A stretch of DNA of 64,000 nucleotides from contig NZ_FXUF01000014.1 of the NCBI RefSeq assembly GCF_900182905.1, positions 1 to 64,000 of the forward strand. The letters run 5' to 3'. A program made the position numbers and the translations under genes. Positions 1-9,571 of the stretch are shown here, one piece after another. The stretch comes from Anoxynatronum buryatiense (GTDB taxonomy: Bacteria > Bacillota > Clostridia > Peptostreptococcales > Tindalliaceae). The notes under the pieces were generated by a model, which ran no database searches, had not been told where the DNA came from, and saw nothing but the letters and a program-made list of their open reading frames with translations. How positions within the stretch are numbered: position 1 is the stretch's first letter; every line of letters starts with the position of its first letter.

Positions 1-49
1 ATGGCCTCACTTCAACTGATATTGTTTTTCAATTCCGAAAACTTAATTT

Positions 50-92
50 TGTGTCCGTGGTCACAGCCAGATCTGTTTTGCTCCGGTATACT
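50..92 (+). promoter_or_regulatory. pflB promoter with Crp/Fnr-type operator
   Basis: A 16-bp site TGTGT-N6-TCACA (50-65) matches the Crp palindrome TGTGA-N6-TCACA at 9 of 10 positions. A -10 hexamer TATACT lies at 87-92 with no recognisable -35. If transcription starts near 99, the site is centred at about -41.5, the classic class II activator position where the activator replaces the -35 contact. The Crp/Fnr gene downstream of pflA is the obvious candidate activator; that link is inference. Confidence 0.7.
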
Positions 93-133
93 GATGTAGC
101 AAGCTCATAGAAATCAGCAAAGGAGTTGATCCC

Positions 134-2380
134 ATGAATCCCTGGCGCCAGTTTTCAGAAGGCCCCTGGCAAACGCAGGTGGATGTGCGGGACTTTATAC
201 AACGAAATTACCAGCCCTATGCAGGTGATGAATCTTTTTTGGCCTCTCTTTCCTCCAAAACACAACGGCTCTGGGAACAGGCCGATGCATTGATTCAACA
301 GGAGATTAAAGCCGGTGTGCTTGACGTTGACACCACCCGCTTCTCCGGCATTGATGCTTTTGGGCCCGGCTATCTCGACCGGGAAAACGAAGTAATCGTT
401 GGTTTTCAGACAGATGCGCCCCTGAAACGCATTGTGAATCCTTACGGCGGCTACCGAATGGTCCAGGATTCTCTGGATGCTTACGGGTATGCCATGAACC
501 CGGAGCTGTCAGCTGTTTTTCAGGAGATCCGCAAAACCCACAACCAGGGCGTTTTTGACGCATATACCGATGAAATGAAAGAAGCCCGTTCTGTGGGACT
601 TCTCACTGGTTTGCCCGATGCCTATGGCCGGGGACGGATTATTGGCGACTACCGGCGCATCCCTCTTTACGGCACCAATTTTCTGATTGAAGAAAAGCAA
701 GCCGATCGAAAACGGCTTCTGAGTGGCCCGGCAACAGAAAAGTTGATTCGCCTGCGGGAAGAGGTCAGTGAGCAGATCAGGGCGCTGAAAGCCATCAACA
801 GCATGGCGGCCCGCTATGGAGTGAATCTTTCTCACCCGGCAGCCAATGCCCGGGAAGCCGTTCAGTTCTTTTACTTTTCCTACCTGGCCGGCGTGAAAGA
901 AAACAACGGAGCTGCCATGTCTCTTGGACGAAACACCGCATTTTTGGATATTTACCTGGAACGGGACCTGCAGGAAGGTGCTTTAACTGAAGCCGAAGCC
1001 CAAGAACTGATTGATCAGCTGGTGATTAAGCTGCGGATGGTTCGCCACTTGCGCACACCTGATTACAACGCTCTTTTTGCCGGTGATCCCACCTGGATCA
1101 CCGAGGCCATTGGCGGCATGGGCCTGGATGGCAGAACCCATGTCACCCGCACCGCTTATCGGTTCCTCCACACTCTTACCAATCTGGATCCTGCCCCAGA
1201 GCCCAACATGACGGTGCTTTGGTCTGAAAAACTGCCCACTGCCTTCAAGCGATATTGCATGAAACAGTCTGAAACCACTGGTGCCATTCAATACGAGAAT
1301 GACGATCTGATGCGCCCTCTGTATGGCGACGATTACGGCATTGCCTGCTGTGTCTCTGCCATGGCCATCGGAAAACAAATGCAGTTCTTCGGCGCACGGG
1401 CCAATCTGGGCAAAGCCCTGCTCTACGCCATCAACGGCGGTATGGATGAGTTGAAATACCAGGCAGACGGCACTCCCCACCGCCTTATCGAAGGCATTGA
1501 ACCTCTCAAGGGGGATGTGCTGGACTATGATCAGGTGATGATTAATTACCGAAAGGTGCTCACTTACCTGGCTCAGCTTTATGCCGACACCATGAGCACT
1601 ATTCATTACATGCATGACAAATACGCTTACGAGGCCGGTCTCATGGCTCTTCACGACACTCACGTTCACCGGTTTATGGCTTTCGGCATCGCAGGGATTT
1701 CCATTGTGGCAGATTCTCTCAGCGCCATTAAATATGCCCGGGTGAAGCCCCTTCGAAACCGTTTTGGCATTGCCGAAGACTTTATTATCGAAGGCAGCTA
1801 TCCCGCCTATGGCAATGATGATGACCGGGTGGACCAGCTGGCTGTTGACATTGCCCAGTATTTCAGTGATGAACTGAAGTCCAACCCCATCTACCGGGAA
1901 GCGGAGCACACCCTCTCCATCCTCACCATCACTTCCAATGTGGTATACGGGAAGAAAACCGGCAGCACTCCTGATGGCCGCAAAAAAGGCGAACCCTTTG
2001 CCCCCGGTGCCAATCCCATGCACGGCCGGGATACCATGGGAGCCCTCGCTTCACTGAATACCGTGGCCAAACTGAAATATGAAAGCACCTGCCAGGACGG
2101 CATTTCCAACACTTTCTCCATCGTTCCGGAGGCTCTTGGCAAAGAACCGGAGACCCGCCACCGTAATCTGGCCGGTATTCTGGACGGCTACTTCTCTCAG
2201 GGGGCTTTCCACCTGAACATCAATGTCTTATCCCGTGAGCTGCTTATGGATGCCATGAAGCACCCTGACAAGTATCCCACCCTTACCATTCGGGTTTCCG
2301 GATACGCCGTTCATTTTAACCGCCTGACAGAAGAGCAGAAACAGGAAGTCATTCAACGCACTTTCCATCAGGCTGTCTAA
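134..2380 (+). CDS. pflB: Pyruvate formate-lyase (formate C-acetyltransferase)
   Basis: Glycyl-radical enzyme that cleaves pyruvate with CoA into acetyl-CoA and formate in anaerobic fermentation. The 748 residues are the full family length. The adjacent catalytic cysteines lie in GIACCVSA near residue 404, and the C-terminal radical glycine lies in RVSGYAVHF near residue 722. The ATG start has an AAGGAG site about 9 bases upstream. The activating enzyme follows directly, separated by a hairpin that probably gives more pflB than pflA transcript. An upstream Crp/Fnr-type box suggests activation under anaerobic conditions. No truncation or missing key residue was seen; the neighbouring activase rules against a diol dehydratase assignment. 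Confidence 0.97.
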   Translation: MNPWRQFSEGPWQTQVDVRDFIQRNYQPYAGDESFLASLSSKTQRLWEQADALIQQEIKAGVLDVDTTRFSGIDAFGPGYLDRENEVIVGFQTDAPLKRIVNPYGGYRMVQDSLDAYGYAMNPELSAVFQEIRKTHNQGVFDAYTDEMKEARSVGLLTGLPDAYGRGRIIGDYRRIPLYGTNFLIEEKQADRKRLLSGPATEKLIRLREEVSEQIRALKAINSMAARYGVNLSHPAANAREAVQFFYFSYLAGVKENNGAAMSLGRNTAFLDIYLERDLQEGALTEAEAQELIDQLVIKLRMVRHLRTPDYNALFAGDPTWITEAIGGMGLDGRTHVTRTAYRFLHTLTNLDPAPEPNMTVLWSEKLPTAFKRYCMKQSETTGAIQYENDDLMRPLYGDDYGIACCVSAMAIGKQMQFFGARANLGKALLYAINGGMDELKYQADGTPHRLIEGIEPLKGDVLDYDQVMINYRKVLTYLAQLYADTMSTIHYMHDKYAYEAGLMALHDTHVHRFMAFGIAGISIVADSLSAIKYARVKPLRNRFGIAEDFIIEGSYPAYGNDDDRVDQLAVDIAQYFSDELKSNPIYREAEHTLSILTITSNVVYGKKTGSTPDGRKKGEPFAPGANPMHGRDTMGALASLNTVAKLKYESTCQDGISNTFSIVPEALGKEPETRHRNLAGILDGYFSQGAFHLNINVLSRELLMDAMKHPDKYPTLTIRVSGYAVHFNRLTEEQKQEVIQRTFHQAV

Positions 2381-2399
2381 CATCGCCTTCTCCTTCTTC

Positions 2400-2442
2400 G
2401 CCGGGCCGAAAGAGCAATGCCTTCGGCCTGGCATTTTTCCTT
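2400..2442 (+). terminator. Hairpin between pflB and pflA (partial terminator)
   Basis: An 11-bp stem, GCCGGGCCGAA against TTCGGCCTGGC with one G-T pair, is followed by ATTTTTCCTTTTT. It lies 20 bases after the pflB stop and before the pflA ribosome site, so it probably attenuates read-through into pflA and the regulator rather than ending the operon. Confidence 0.7.
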
Positions 2443-2474
2443 TTTAAGTCTGCATCTCCTAAAGGAGGATCACA

Positions 2475-3245
2475 ATGCTTCAGGGAAGAATTCACTCCAT
2501 CGAAACCATGGGCCTGGTTGACGGCCCCGGGGTTCGCACCGTTTTTTTTCTTCAGGGCTGCCCTTTACGCTGCAGCTATTGCCATAACCCGGATTCCCAA
2601 AAGACCTGTGGCGGCACTCCCATGACCCCTCAGGAAGTGGTGGCCCTTGCCCGTCGATACCGCCCCTATCACCAGAGCACTGGCGGCGGTGTTACTTTTT
2701 CCGGCGGCGAACCCCTCATGCAGGGGGAGTTTTTAGCACAGTGCCTGGCACTTCTAAAAGCGGAAGGTTTTCATACCGCCATTGACACCAGCGGTTTTGG
2801 TCCAGAAAAATGGATGGACAGCATTCTGTCCAACACCGACTGTGTTCTTATGGATCTAAAAGCCACTGATCCTGAAACTCACCTGCAGCTCACCGGCAAA
2901 CCCCTGACAGGCCGTCTTCCTTTTTGGCTACGTCTGCAGGCATTTCAGGGGATGGTTTGGATCAGACATGTGGTGGTTCCCGGATTTTCCGATACCCCCC
3001 AGGTGATGGAAGCCCTCTTTCACCAGGCCTGCCAGATAAAGATGGTTGAAAAAATCGAGCTTTTACCGTATCATAAGCATGGAAGCGCAAAATATGCCCT
3101 CCTGGGACTGGATGATCCACTGGCCGAAACCCCCGCCATGGATCAACAGCAAACCCGCCAATGGGAAAAACAGCTGATGGACCGCCTTACCGCCTTTAAA
3201 GCAAAGCAGCCCGCCATCACTCCCATGGTGCCAAAAGCCTCCTGA
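2475..3245 (+). CDS. pflA: Pyruvate formate-lyase activating enzyme (radical SAM)
   Basis: Iron-sulfur radical SAM enzyme that abstracts a hydrogen from the radical glycine of PflB. The 256 residues match single-cluster activases. The radical SAM motif CxxxCxxC is seen as CPLRCSYC at residues 29-36, followed by the GGVTFSGGEP segment that binds SAM. There is no inserted ferredoxin domain of the kind found in activases of other glycyl-radical enzymes, which supports the PflA assignment. The start is preceded by AAAGGAGG. The gene follows pflB on the same strand and is followed 26 bases later by a Crp/Fnr regulator, forming a pflBA-regulator unit. Confidence 0.95.
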   Translation: MLQGRIHSIETMGLVDGPGVRTVFFLQGCPLRCSYCHNPDSQKTCGGTPMTPQEVVALARRYRPYHQSTGGGVTFSGGEPLMQGEFLAQCLALLKAEGFHTAIDTSGFGPEKWMDSILSNTDCVLMDLKATDPETHLQLTGKPLTGRLPFWLRLQAFQGMVWIRHVVVPGFSDTPQVMEALFHQACQIKMVEKIELLPYHKHGSAKYALLGLDDPLAETPAMDQQQTRQWEKQLMDRLTAFKAKQPAITPMVPKAS

Positions 3246-3271
3246 TGAAGAACCTGACAGGGTGACGGCTT

Positions 3272-4051
3272 TTGAGAGTTTCATACCCGCCATCAGCCAT
3301 CTATGAAAAGGATGTTGCCATTGTGTCAAGATGCCCCCAGTGCCGCTGCGAGACCTGTCAGGGCCCTACCTGCCTCAATAAAACACCGCTGCTTTCCAAC
3401 CTGACCCGGGAAGAAGCGGATAAAATATCTACCGGTGTCTCTTCAAAAATCTTTCATAAAGGAGAGACGCTTTTTCATGCCGGCGATACCGCTGACAGGC
3501 TTTATATTGTCTGCAGCGGCAAAGTGAAACTGCTGAAGCACACCGCCGAAGGCAAAGAGCAGATCCTCTATATCCTGAAGGCTGGTGATTTTTTCGGTGC
3601 CTTTAACCTGCTAAAGGAAGACTTGTTCGACTGCACGGCTGAAGCCCTCACCGACAGCCTGGTGAGCATGCTGAAAAAATCCGAGTTTGACCGTATCATC
3701 CTCTCCAACCCGGAAATCACATTGAAGGTTTTCGAAAAAGCCTACGAGCGCATTATTAAACTGGAAACCCTCATCGAGCGCCTTTCCACTGCCAGCCTGG
3801 ATGCCCGGGTGGCCGGGTTGCTGCTGAACCTGATCCCTGACTTCGGCACACATACGCCCGAAGGCACCTTATTGCGATTATCCATCAGCCGGGAAGACAT
3901 GGGCAGCTACTCCGGTATTGCCAGGGAAACCATGAGCCGAAAGCTCCATCTTTTTGACGAACTGGGATATATACAGCTGAAAAGCACCCGCCAGATTCTC
4001 ATCAAAGACCTGGCAGGTCTCCAGTCACTCCTCCACGAATCACATGAGTAA
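3272..4051 (+). CDS. Crp/Fnr-family regulator with Cys-rich N-terminus
   Basis: Transcription regulator with a cyclic-nucleotide-type beta-barrel (about residues 45-160) and a C-terminal winged helix. The recognition helix reads RETMSR, which resembles the Crp helix RETVGR and fits the TGTG/CACA half-sites near pflB. The N-terminus carries five cysteines at residues 21, 24, 26, 29 and 34 (CPQCRC.TC....C), a possible iron-sulfur redox sensor analogous to Fnr but with different spacing. The start is uncertain. TTG at 3272 has a weak ribosome site, whereas GTG at 3323 has AAAAGGA about 10 bases upstream and would still keep all five cysteines. A strong terminator follows. Control of pflBA is inference from position and operator. 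Confidence 0.87.
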   Translation: MRVSYPPSAIYEKDVAIVSRCPQCRCETCQGPTCLNKTPLLSNLTREEADKISTGVSSKIFHKGETLFHAGDTADRLYIVCSGKVKLLKHTAEGKEQILYILKAGDFFGAFNLLKEDLFDCTAEALTDSLVSMLKKSEFDRIILSNPEITLKVFEKAYERIIKLETLIERLSTASLDARVAGLLLNLIPDFGTHTPEGTLLRLSISREDMGSYSGIARETMSRKLHLFDELGYIQLKSTRQILIKDLAGLQSLLHESHE

Positions 4052-4070
4052 TCACCGATAAGATATATGT

Positions 4071-4103
4071 AAACGTCCGGAGCACATTTCCGGACGTTTT
4101 TAT
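4071..4103 (+). terminator. Terminator of the pflBA-crp unit
   Basis: Perfect 10-bp stem AAACGTCCGG / CCGGACGTTT with a 9-base loop, followed by a T-rich tract, 20 bases after the regulator stop codon. Confidence 0.9.
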
Positions 4104-4113
4104 TGTTTTTTAT

Positions 4114-4148
4114 TTATAATGATTATCATTCCCATTTATGGATATAAT
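4114..4148 (+). promoter_or_regulatory. PerR/Fur-type operator and -10 of sod promoter
   Basis: TTATAATGATTATCA (4114-4128) matches the B. subtilis PerR box TTATAATnATTATAA at 13 of 14 fixed positions. The overlapping 19-mer 4115-4133 also matches the E. coli Fur box at 15 of 19. A -10 hexamer TATAAT lies at 4143-4148, so the operator covers the -35 region and would repress. PerR fits the peroxide or superoxide context better than Fur, but sequence alone does not separate them. Confidence 0.75.
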
Positions 4149-4217
4149 ACTAATGTGTGAGTAGACGGGATTCCCGTAGAATAAACCCATTAACCGAGAA
4201 TCAAAAGGAGGATACAC

Positions 4218-4829
4218 ATGACTTATCAACTACCTAAGTTACCTTACGATTACAATGCACTGGAACCACACATCGACGCATTAACCATGGAAACACACCA
4301 TTCCAAGCATCATCAAACCTATGTCACCAAACTGAATGAAGCGCTGGAAGGGCATGAAGACTGGCAACAACTGGAAATCAAGGAACTGGTTGCCCGATTA
4401 AGCGAACTCCCCGAATCCGTTCGCACTGCAGTGCGCAACAATGGCGGCGGTCATTATAACCACTCCCTGTTCTGGGAGCTCATGTCACCCACTCCCAAAA
4501 CCGAACCCACTGGAAAACTGGCGGCTAAGATCAATGAAGTCTTTGGCAGTCTGGAAAGCTTCAAAGAGAAGTTTAAACAGGCGGCACTGGGCCGGTTCGG
4601 CAGCGGCTGGGCGTGGCTGGTTCTTGACAACGGCCAGTTGGCAGTGGTTTCCACCGCCAATCAGGACAACCCGGTTACCGAAGGCAAAGAAGTGCTCATG
4701 GGCATTGACGTATGGGAACATGCTTATTATCTGAAGTATATGAACAAACGCCCTGACTATGTGGATGCCTGGTGGTCAGTGCTGGACTGGAAGAAAGTGG
4801 AAGAACGTTTTGAAACCCTGTCAAAATAG
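4218..4829 (+). CDS. sodA: Superoxide dismutase, Mn/Fe family
   Basis: Converts superoxide to hydrogen peroxide and oxygen in the cytoplasm. The 203 residues are standard length. The first metal ligand is His27 in the helix ETHHSKHH; a second histidine lies in the [13 protein letters not shown] segment, and the Asp/His pair is in DVWEHAYY (about 164 and 168). ANQDNP near residue 150 is typical. Whether manganese or iron is used cannot be decided by eye, so the symbol is provisional. A strong AAAAGGAGG site precedes the ATG. The gene is monocistronic, with an upstream PerR/Fur-type box and a downstream terminator. Confidence 0.95.
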   Translation: MTYQLPKLPYDYNALEPHIDALTMETHHSKHHQTYVTKLNEALEGHEDWQQLEIKELVARLSELPESVRTAVRNNGGGHYNHSLFWELMSPTPKTEPTGKLAAKINEVFGSLESFKEKFKQAALGRFGSGWAWLVLDNGQLAVVSTANQDNPVTEGKEVLMGIDVWEHAYYLKYMNKRPDYVDAWWSVLDWKKVEERFETLSK

Positions 4830-4866
4830 CTGATATCACAAAAGAATCACTCTTGTTTAAATATCT

Positions 4867-4903
4867 AACCCCCGACGTTGCAACAACGTCAGGGGGTTTT
4901 TAT
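4867..4903 (+). terminator. Terminator of sod
   Basis: Stem AACCCCCGACGTTG / CAACGTCAGGGGGTT (one mismatch) with a short loop and a following T tract. Confidence 0.92.
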
Positions 4904-5037
4904 TTGAAGTCTTTTAACCAGTGATCGTCTCTTTTCATATGCCTGCTCATCTCCATTTGATATGCAAAGCAAGCCTTTTCATGCTGATATCTGACTGAAT
5001 GATTGCTTTAAGGAACCTATGAAGGATATTGAGAAAG

Positions 5038-5046
5038 TGGTATAAT
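5038..5046 (+). promoter_or_regulatory. Extended -10 promoter for the surface protein gene
   Basis: TG-G-TATAAT is a perfect extended -10 element 79 bases before the start codon. No good -35 is seen. The rest of the 4904-5124 gap holds nothing else recognisable. Confidence 0.55.
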
Positions 5047-5124
5047 AACCTTGTTATGTTTTGAATTATTTGCACTATTAACAAGTGGACGATTAACGCC
5101 AATAACTGACAGGACGGTGATTAA

Positions 5125-8100
5125 ATGTTTTCCAAGAAAATGATCTTTATGGTTTTTTTATTCTTCCTGCTCCTGAGTATTGCCTCCCCAGTATTTGCCG
5201 AAAGCCTTCAAGTGATTGATGCTGGTTCAGCCTGGCCGTCGAATGTGGTCGGTGTCTACACAGCAGATGGAAGCTTCAATGGAAAAACATGTTATCGGGG
5301 GCCAGATGGTTATTGGCTCTACCAAACAGAATGGAGCGGCTTAACCGGCTGGTTTATTGGTAAACCACTGGGAGAGAGCGAAATCAACAGCACTGAGGTG
5401 CGTTTCTATTCCTTCACAACAGCCGATACCCCACCTTTAAATGTAAACTTTACAGCTACCAATAATGCCCTCGGGTCTGTTCAGGTGACAACGGGCGGCG
5501 GCACACCGCCGTCTGTACCCAGTGGCATCTTCACCCATACGGCCACCACTTCTTCTTTTACAAGCAGCTGGTCAGATATACCTGACGCCACCGGATATAA
5601 ACTGGAAGTATCCACTGCTGACAATTTTTCTTCTTTTGTGACCAATTACGGGCCCTTTGTCATAACCATTCCAGAAGGAACTCCGTTTGCCAACCGTCCA
5701 AGGAACCATGTAGTGAGTGGCCTTGCTCCTGGAACCACCTATTATTTTCGCATGAAATCTTTCAATGGATTTGGTGACAGTTCACCTTCGGTGGTTTCAT
5801 CCATTACCACAGTTCCTGCAGCACCCGTTGTTCAGCCCGCCAGCGATATTTCTGATGTTTCGTTCCAGGCAAATTGGTCTTCCCAGTCTGGTGCCACCCA
5901 TTATCTTCTTTATGTGTCACTCAACAGCGACTTATCTTCACCCTTTGTTGATGGGCAGTTCGTCTCAACCAGCCATCACCCGGTCACTGGACTCAATGCC
6001 AACACAAGCTACTACTACCGCGTCAAAGCAGTCAATGCATCTGGACAAAGTGATCTCTCATCAATTCAGCAAGTGACTACAGGTCCTTCAAAACCCAGTG
6101 CTCTGGAAGCTTCCATGATTCAGACAAATGCCTTCACTGCCAATTGGACCGCAGTACCAGAAGCAACCGCCTACTATCTTGACGTGGCAACCGATGGTTC
6201 ATTTAATCACACGTTACCCGCATACACCGCTAAAAGTCTGGGGAATGTGACTTCACATGTTGTGGATCAAGCCCTTTTGCCGCATACTGCTTACCATTAC
6301 CGCATCCGTTCGGGCAATGCCCTTGGAACCAGTTCAAACTCAAACATTGTCAGTGTAACCACTGCCGCTGTTTTGCCGGAAGTTACAACTGATTCCGTCA
6401 CACTGACAGCTCCCGCTGCAGTCGAAATGGTGGGCACCATCATCACTGAAGGCCAGCCCGCATTGACACAGCACGGCTTTGTCTGGAATACGCTGCCAAA
6501 CCCAACAACTGCACACAGTAAAACTGAGATGGGCGCCTATTCCGGAACAACTCCCTTCACCAGCATCACCGATCTTTCTTATGAGACAACCTATTACATA
6601 CGTGCCTATGCGCAGAGTAATGCCGGAACTGTTTATGGTGCTCAACTTGAAGTCACAACAGAACCTGAAAAAGTGCCATTGACGATTAAAGTACAGGACG
6701 CTGATAAAATCTATGGAGCGGCAGATCCTTCCTTTTCCGTGAGTTATAATGGTTTTGTAGGGGATGACACCAGTGAAGACCTGACCGGAACACTCACTTT
6801 TTCACGGGAAGAAGGAGAAACTATCGGTCTTTATGTTGTGTCTTCTTCCGGTCTTTCTTCAGATAAATATGACATTATCTTTCAGCCTGGCAATTTAGCC
6901 ATTGTTCCAAGGCCACTGACGGTCATTGCAGATTCGGCAGAAAAGATCTATGGACAGGATGATCCACTTTTCTCTTACCAGCTCACCTCCGGCGAACTCG
7001 TTGGAAGCGATGCTTTCACCGGTTCTCTTTCAAGGGATACAGGTGAAGATACCGGCAGTTACCTCTTACACCAAGGGTCTCTTTCTGCAGGTGATAACTA
7101 CCTCATTCATTTCGTGGATGCGGCTCTGACCATTGCGCCAAAGCCACTGACGGTCACTGCCGATTCGGCAGAAAAAATCTATGGGCAGGATGATCCGCTT
7201 TTCTCTTACCAGCTCACCTCCGGCGAACTCGTTGGAAGCGATGCTTTCACCGGTTCTCTTTCAAGGGATGCCGGTGAAGATGCCGGCAGTTACCTCTTAC
7301 ACCAGGGGTCTCTTTCTGCAGGTGATAACTACCTCATTCATTTCGTGGATGCGGCTCTGACCATTGCCCCAAAGCCACTGACGGTCACTGCCGATTCGGC
7401 AGAAAAAATCTATGGGCAGGATGATCCGCTTTTCTCTTACCAGCTCACCTCCGGCGAACTCGTTGGAAGCGATGCTTTCACCGGTTCTCTTTCAAGGGAT
7501 GCCGGTGAAGATGCCGGCAGTTACTCCTTGCACCAGGGGTCTCTTTCTGCAGGTGATAACTACCTCATTCATTTCGTGGATGCGGCCCTGACCATTGCCC
7601 CAAAGCCACTGACTGTCACTGCCGATTCGGCAGACAAGATCTATGGACAGGATGATCCGCTTTTCTCTTACCAGCTCACCTCCGGCGAACTCGTTGGAAG
7701 CGATGCTTTCACCGGTTCTCTCTCAAGGGATGCAGGTGAAGATGCCGGCAGTTACTCCTTACACCAGGGGTCTCTTTCTGCAGGTGATAACTACCTCATT
7801 CATTTTGTGGATGCGGCCCTGACCATTGCGCCAAAGCCACTGACTGTCACTGCAGATTCGGCAGAAAAAATCTATGGACAGGATGATCCGCTTTTTACCG
7901 TTGCCTATACCGGTTTTGTTTTTGACGATACCCCCGCAGCACTTCATGGTGAACTCTTGTTTGTCAGGGAGCCTGGTAATGACATCGGCACTTATACCAT
8001 CACCCCTACGGGACTGACTTCCTTCAATTATGAGATCACTTTTATCCCTGGAATATTAACCATCTCACTTTATCATCCAAAACTGCAAGACCTGAAAATC

Positions 8101-9447
8101 AGTCAGGGTATCATGAACCCCACTTTCAATCCCAATGTAACAAACTATCAGGTTAGCGTCGCCCATCATATATCCAGCCTAACGCTCACACCATTCGCCA
8201 ATAATTTACTTGAAGTCATTCATATCAACGGCCAGCCAGCCGTTAGCGGCCAATTGTCCAGAAGCATTCCCTTAAGCCCGGGCCTGAATGCCATCACCAT
8301 ATCCATTGCAACCGCAGACGGTCTTCATCAAGAAACCTATCACCTTGCTGTCTCACGGGCATCAGCAGCAGCCAGCGACAGTGAATCAACCTCCAGTTCC
8401 CCGCCAACTTCTCAACCTCAGCCTCACAGTAAGCTATTCGTTAAATTAAACCAGGCTTTGTCTGGAGAAGGCACAGCACGATTCACTGCCACGATTAATG
8501 CACAAGAAGTATCCAATGTCATTCAAACACTTAAGGCCAACGGTCTGTCCAATCTGATGATTTTGACAGAAGCGGAATCAGGAGCAACTGCCTCAGTCAT
8601 TGATATTCACGTGCCAGAGCGTACTCTCGTTGAGTTATCTGAAAACAACATCTCTCTGGAAATTGCCACAGCCTTTGGTTCCCTTGAAATTCCAGTTGAA
8701 CTACTGACTTCACTGATTGATCAGGCAGCCTCATTAAGTATCACCATTGAAAAAATACCCCCTCACGAATCGGTTGTCGCGAGACAACTGGCTGCCGCCA
8801 CCGGAAATACCCCTCTGGGAGAAGATACGCAGATCCTCACCAACATCAGTGGTCGCACCCGTGTCACCCTTTCCCTGTCGGGAATTGACATGCCTGTAGA
8901 TTCTGATGAACGACATCACTTGCTTTCATCGCTTGCCGTCTTTGTTTACCACAGCGATGCTACCACCGAAGTGATTGAGGGAACCATTCAATATGATGAT
9001 GCGGGTAATCCTGTCAGCATTTCCATTTGGGTGAACCACTTTAGTACCTTTGTGATTGTCAAGTTGCCTGAAGACGGCATTCAGCTGTTCATCGATTCAA
9101 AAGTGGCGATCTTCAACGGTATCGAGTTCTCGTTGGATGCGGCTCCTTTGATTGATTCAAAGACCAACAGGACTTTAGTACCCGTGAGATTCACAAGCGA
9201 AATGTTAGGTGCTGATGTCCAGTGGTTTGCTGATTTGAAACAAGTCCACATCACTGACAACGATCGGCAAATCATTCTCACGATCGATTCCGACAGGGTA
9301 CTCCTTAACGGCACTGAACACCGGCTGGATTGTGCGGCAACTATTATTGACGGACGTATGTACGTACCTCTTCGATTTATCAGTGAGACCTTGGGTGCAT
9401 TGGTCGAATGGAATGGCGCAGCAAAAAGCATCATCATTAAAAAATGA
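5125..9447 (+). CDS. Secreted repeat protein: Fn3, MBG repeats, Cu-amine-oxidase-like C-terminus
   Basis: Large extracytoplasmic protein of 1440 residues. It has a signal peptide (residues 1-25, ending SPVFA) and about three or four fibronectin type III-like domains (roughly 130-515, with TYYYRVKA-type strands). A string of MBG-type bacterial Ig repeats opening PLTVTADSAEKIYG follows (about 516-970), including four near-identical 77-residue copies. Next come a cadherin-like beta-sandwich (about 985-1070), a Ser/Pro-rich linker and a region of unknown fold. The C-terminus holds a pair of copper-amine-oxidase N-terminal-like units with LVPVRF and YVPLRFISE motifs (1310-1440), a module common at the end of clostridial exoproteins. 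No SLH or LPXTG anchor was found. A role in adhesion or the cell envelope is inference. Confidence 0.85.
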   Translation: MFSKKMIFMVFLFFLLLSIASPVFAESLQVIDAGSAWPSNVVGVYTADGSFNGKTCYRGPDGYWLYQTEWSGLTGWFIGKPLGESEINSTEVRFYSFTTADTPPLNVNFTATNNALGSVQVTTGGGTPPSVPSGIFTHTATTSSFTSSWSDIPDATGYKLEVSTADNFSSFVTNYGPFVITIPEGTPFANRPRNHVVSGLAPGTTYYFRMKSFNGFGDSSPSVVSSITTVPAAPVVQPASDISDVSFQANWSSQSGATHYLLYVSLNSDLSSPFVDGQFVSTSHHPVTGLNANTSYYYRVKAVNASGQSDLSSIQQVTTGPSKPSALEASMIQTNAFTANWTAVPEATAYYLDVATDGSFNHTLPAYTAKSLGNVTSHVVDQALLPHTAYHYRIRSGNALGTSSNSNIVSVTTAAVLPEVTTDSVTLTAPAAVEMVGTIITEGQPALTQHGFVWNTLPNPTTAHSKTEMGAYSGTTPFTSITDLSYETTYYIRAYAQSNAGTVYGAQLEVTTEPEKVPLTIKVQDADKIYGAADPSFSVSYNGFVGDDTSEDLTGTLTFSREEGETIGLYVVSSSGLSSDKYDIIFQPGNLAIVPRPLTVIADSAEKIYGQDDPLFSYQLTSGELVGSDAFTGSLSRDTGEDTGSYLLHQGSLSAGDNYLIHFVDAALTIAPKPLTVTADSAEKIYGQDDPLFSYQLTSGELVGSDAFTGSLSRDAGEDAGSYLLHQGSLSAGDNYLIHFVDAALTIAPKPLTVTADSAEKIYGQDDPLFSYQLTSGELVGSDAFTGSLSRDAGEDAGSYSLHQGSLSAGDNYLIHFVDAALTIAPKPLTVTADSADKIYGQDDPLFSYQLTSGELVGSDAFTGSLSRDAGEDAGSYSLHQGSLSAGDNYLIHFVDAALTIAPKPLTVTADSAEKIYGQDDPLFTVAYTGFVFDDTPAALHGELLFVREPGNDIGTYTITPTGLTSFNYEITFIPGILTISLYHPKLQDLKISQGIMNPTFNPNVTNYQVSVAHHISSLTLTPFANNLLEVIHINGQPAVSGQLSRSIPLSPGLNAITISIATADGLHQETYHLAVSRASAAASDSESTSSSPPTSQPQPHSKLFVKLNQALSGEGTARFTATINAQEVSNVIQTLKANGLSNLMILTEAESGATASVIDIHVPERTLVELSENNISLEIATAFGSLEIPVELLTSLIDQAASLSITIEKIPPHESVVARQLAAATGNTPLGEDTQILTNISGRTRVTLSLSGIDMPVDSDERHHLLSSLAVFVYHSDATTEVIEGTIQYDDAGNPVSISIWVNHFSTFVIVKLPEDGIQLFIDSKVAIFNGIEFSLDAAPLIDSKTNRTLVPVRFTSEMLGADVQWFADLKQVHITDNDRQIILTIDSDRVLLNGTEHRLDCAATIIDGRMYVPLRFISETLGALVEWNGAAKSIIIKK
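6912..7835 (+). repeat. Four tandem 231-bp repeats (MBG domains)
   Basis: Units begin at 6912, 7143, 7374 and 7605, each exactly 231 bp (77 codons) and nearly identical in DNA. A fifth copy from 7836 shares only its first part, then diverges. The high nucleotide identity points to recent duplication or gene conversion, and the array could vary in copy number. Confidence 0.95.
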
Positions 9448-9571
9448 TATGCTCTATTCCTGCTGTCATTTGCTTGATTTCAGTGGATTCTTCAACTCTC
9501 TATTTGGTGCATGAAATGAGAGGCTCACTACACTAAAAAAACCTATACTACCTTTAAAGGAGTTTGATGGA

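Noticed and set aside
983-2023. 346-codon open frame on the minus strand
   Set aside because: Lies wholly opposite pflB, with no ribosome site and no family resemblance; an antisense shadow.
6912-7835. Tandem repeats as a CRISPR array
   Set aside because: Units are 231 bp, lie in frame in a coding sequence and have no spacers.
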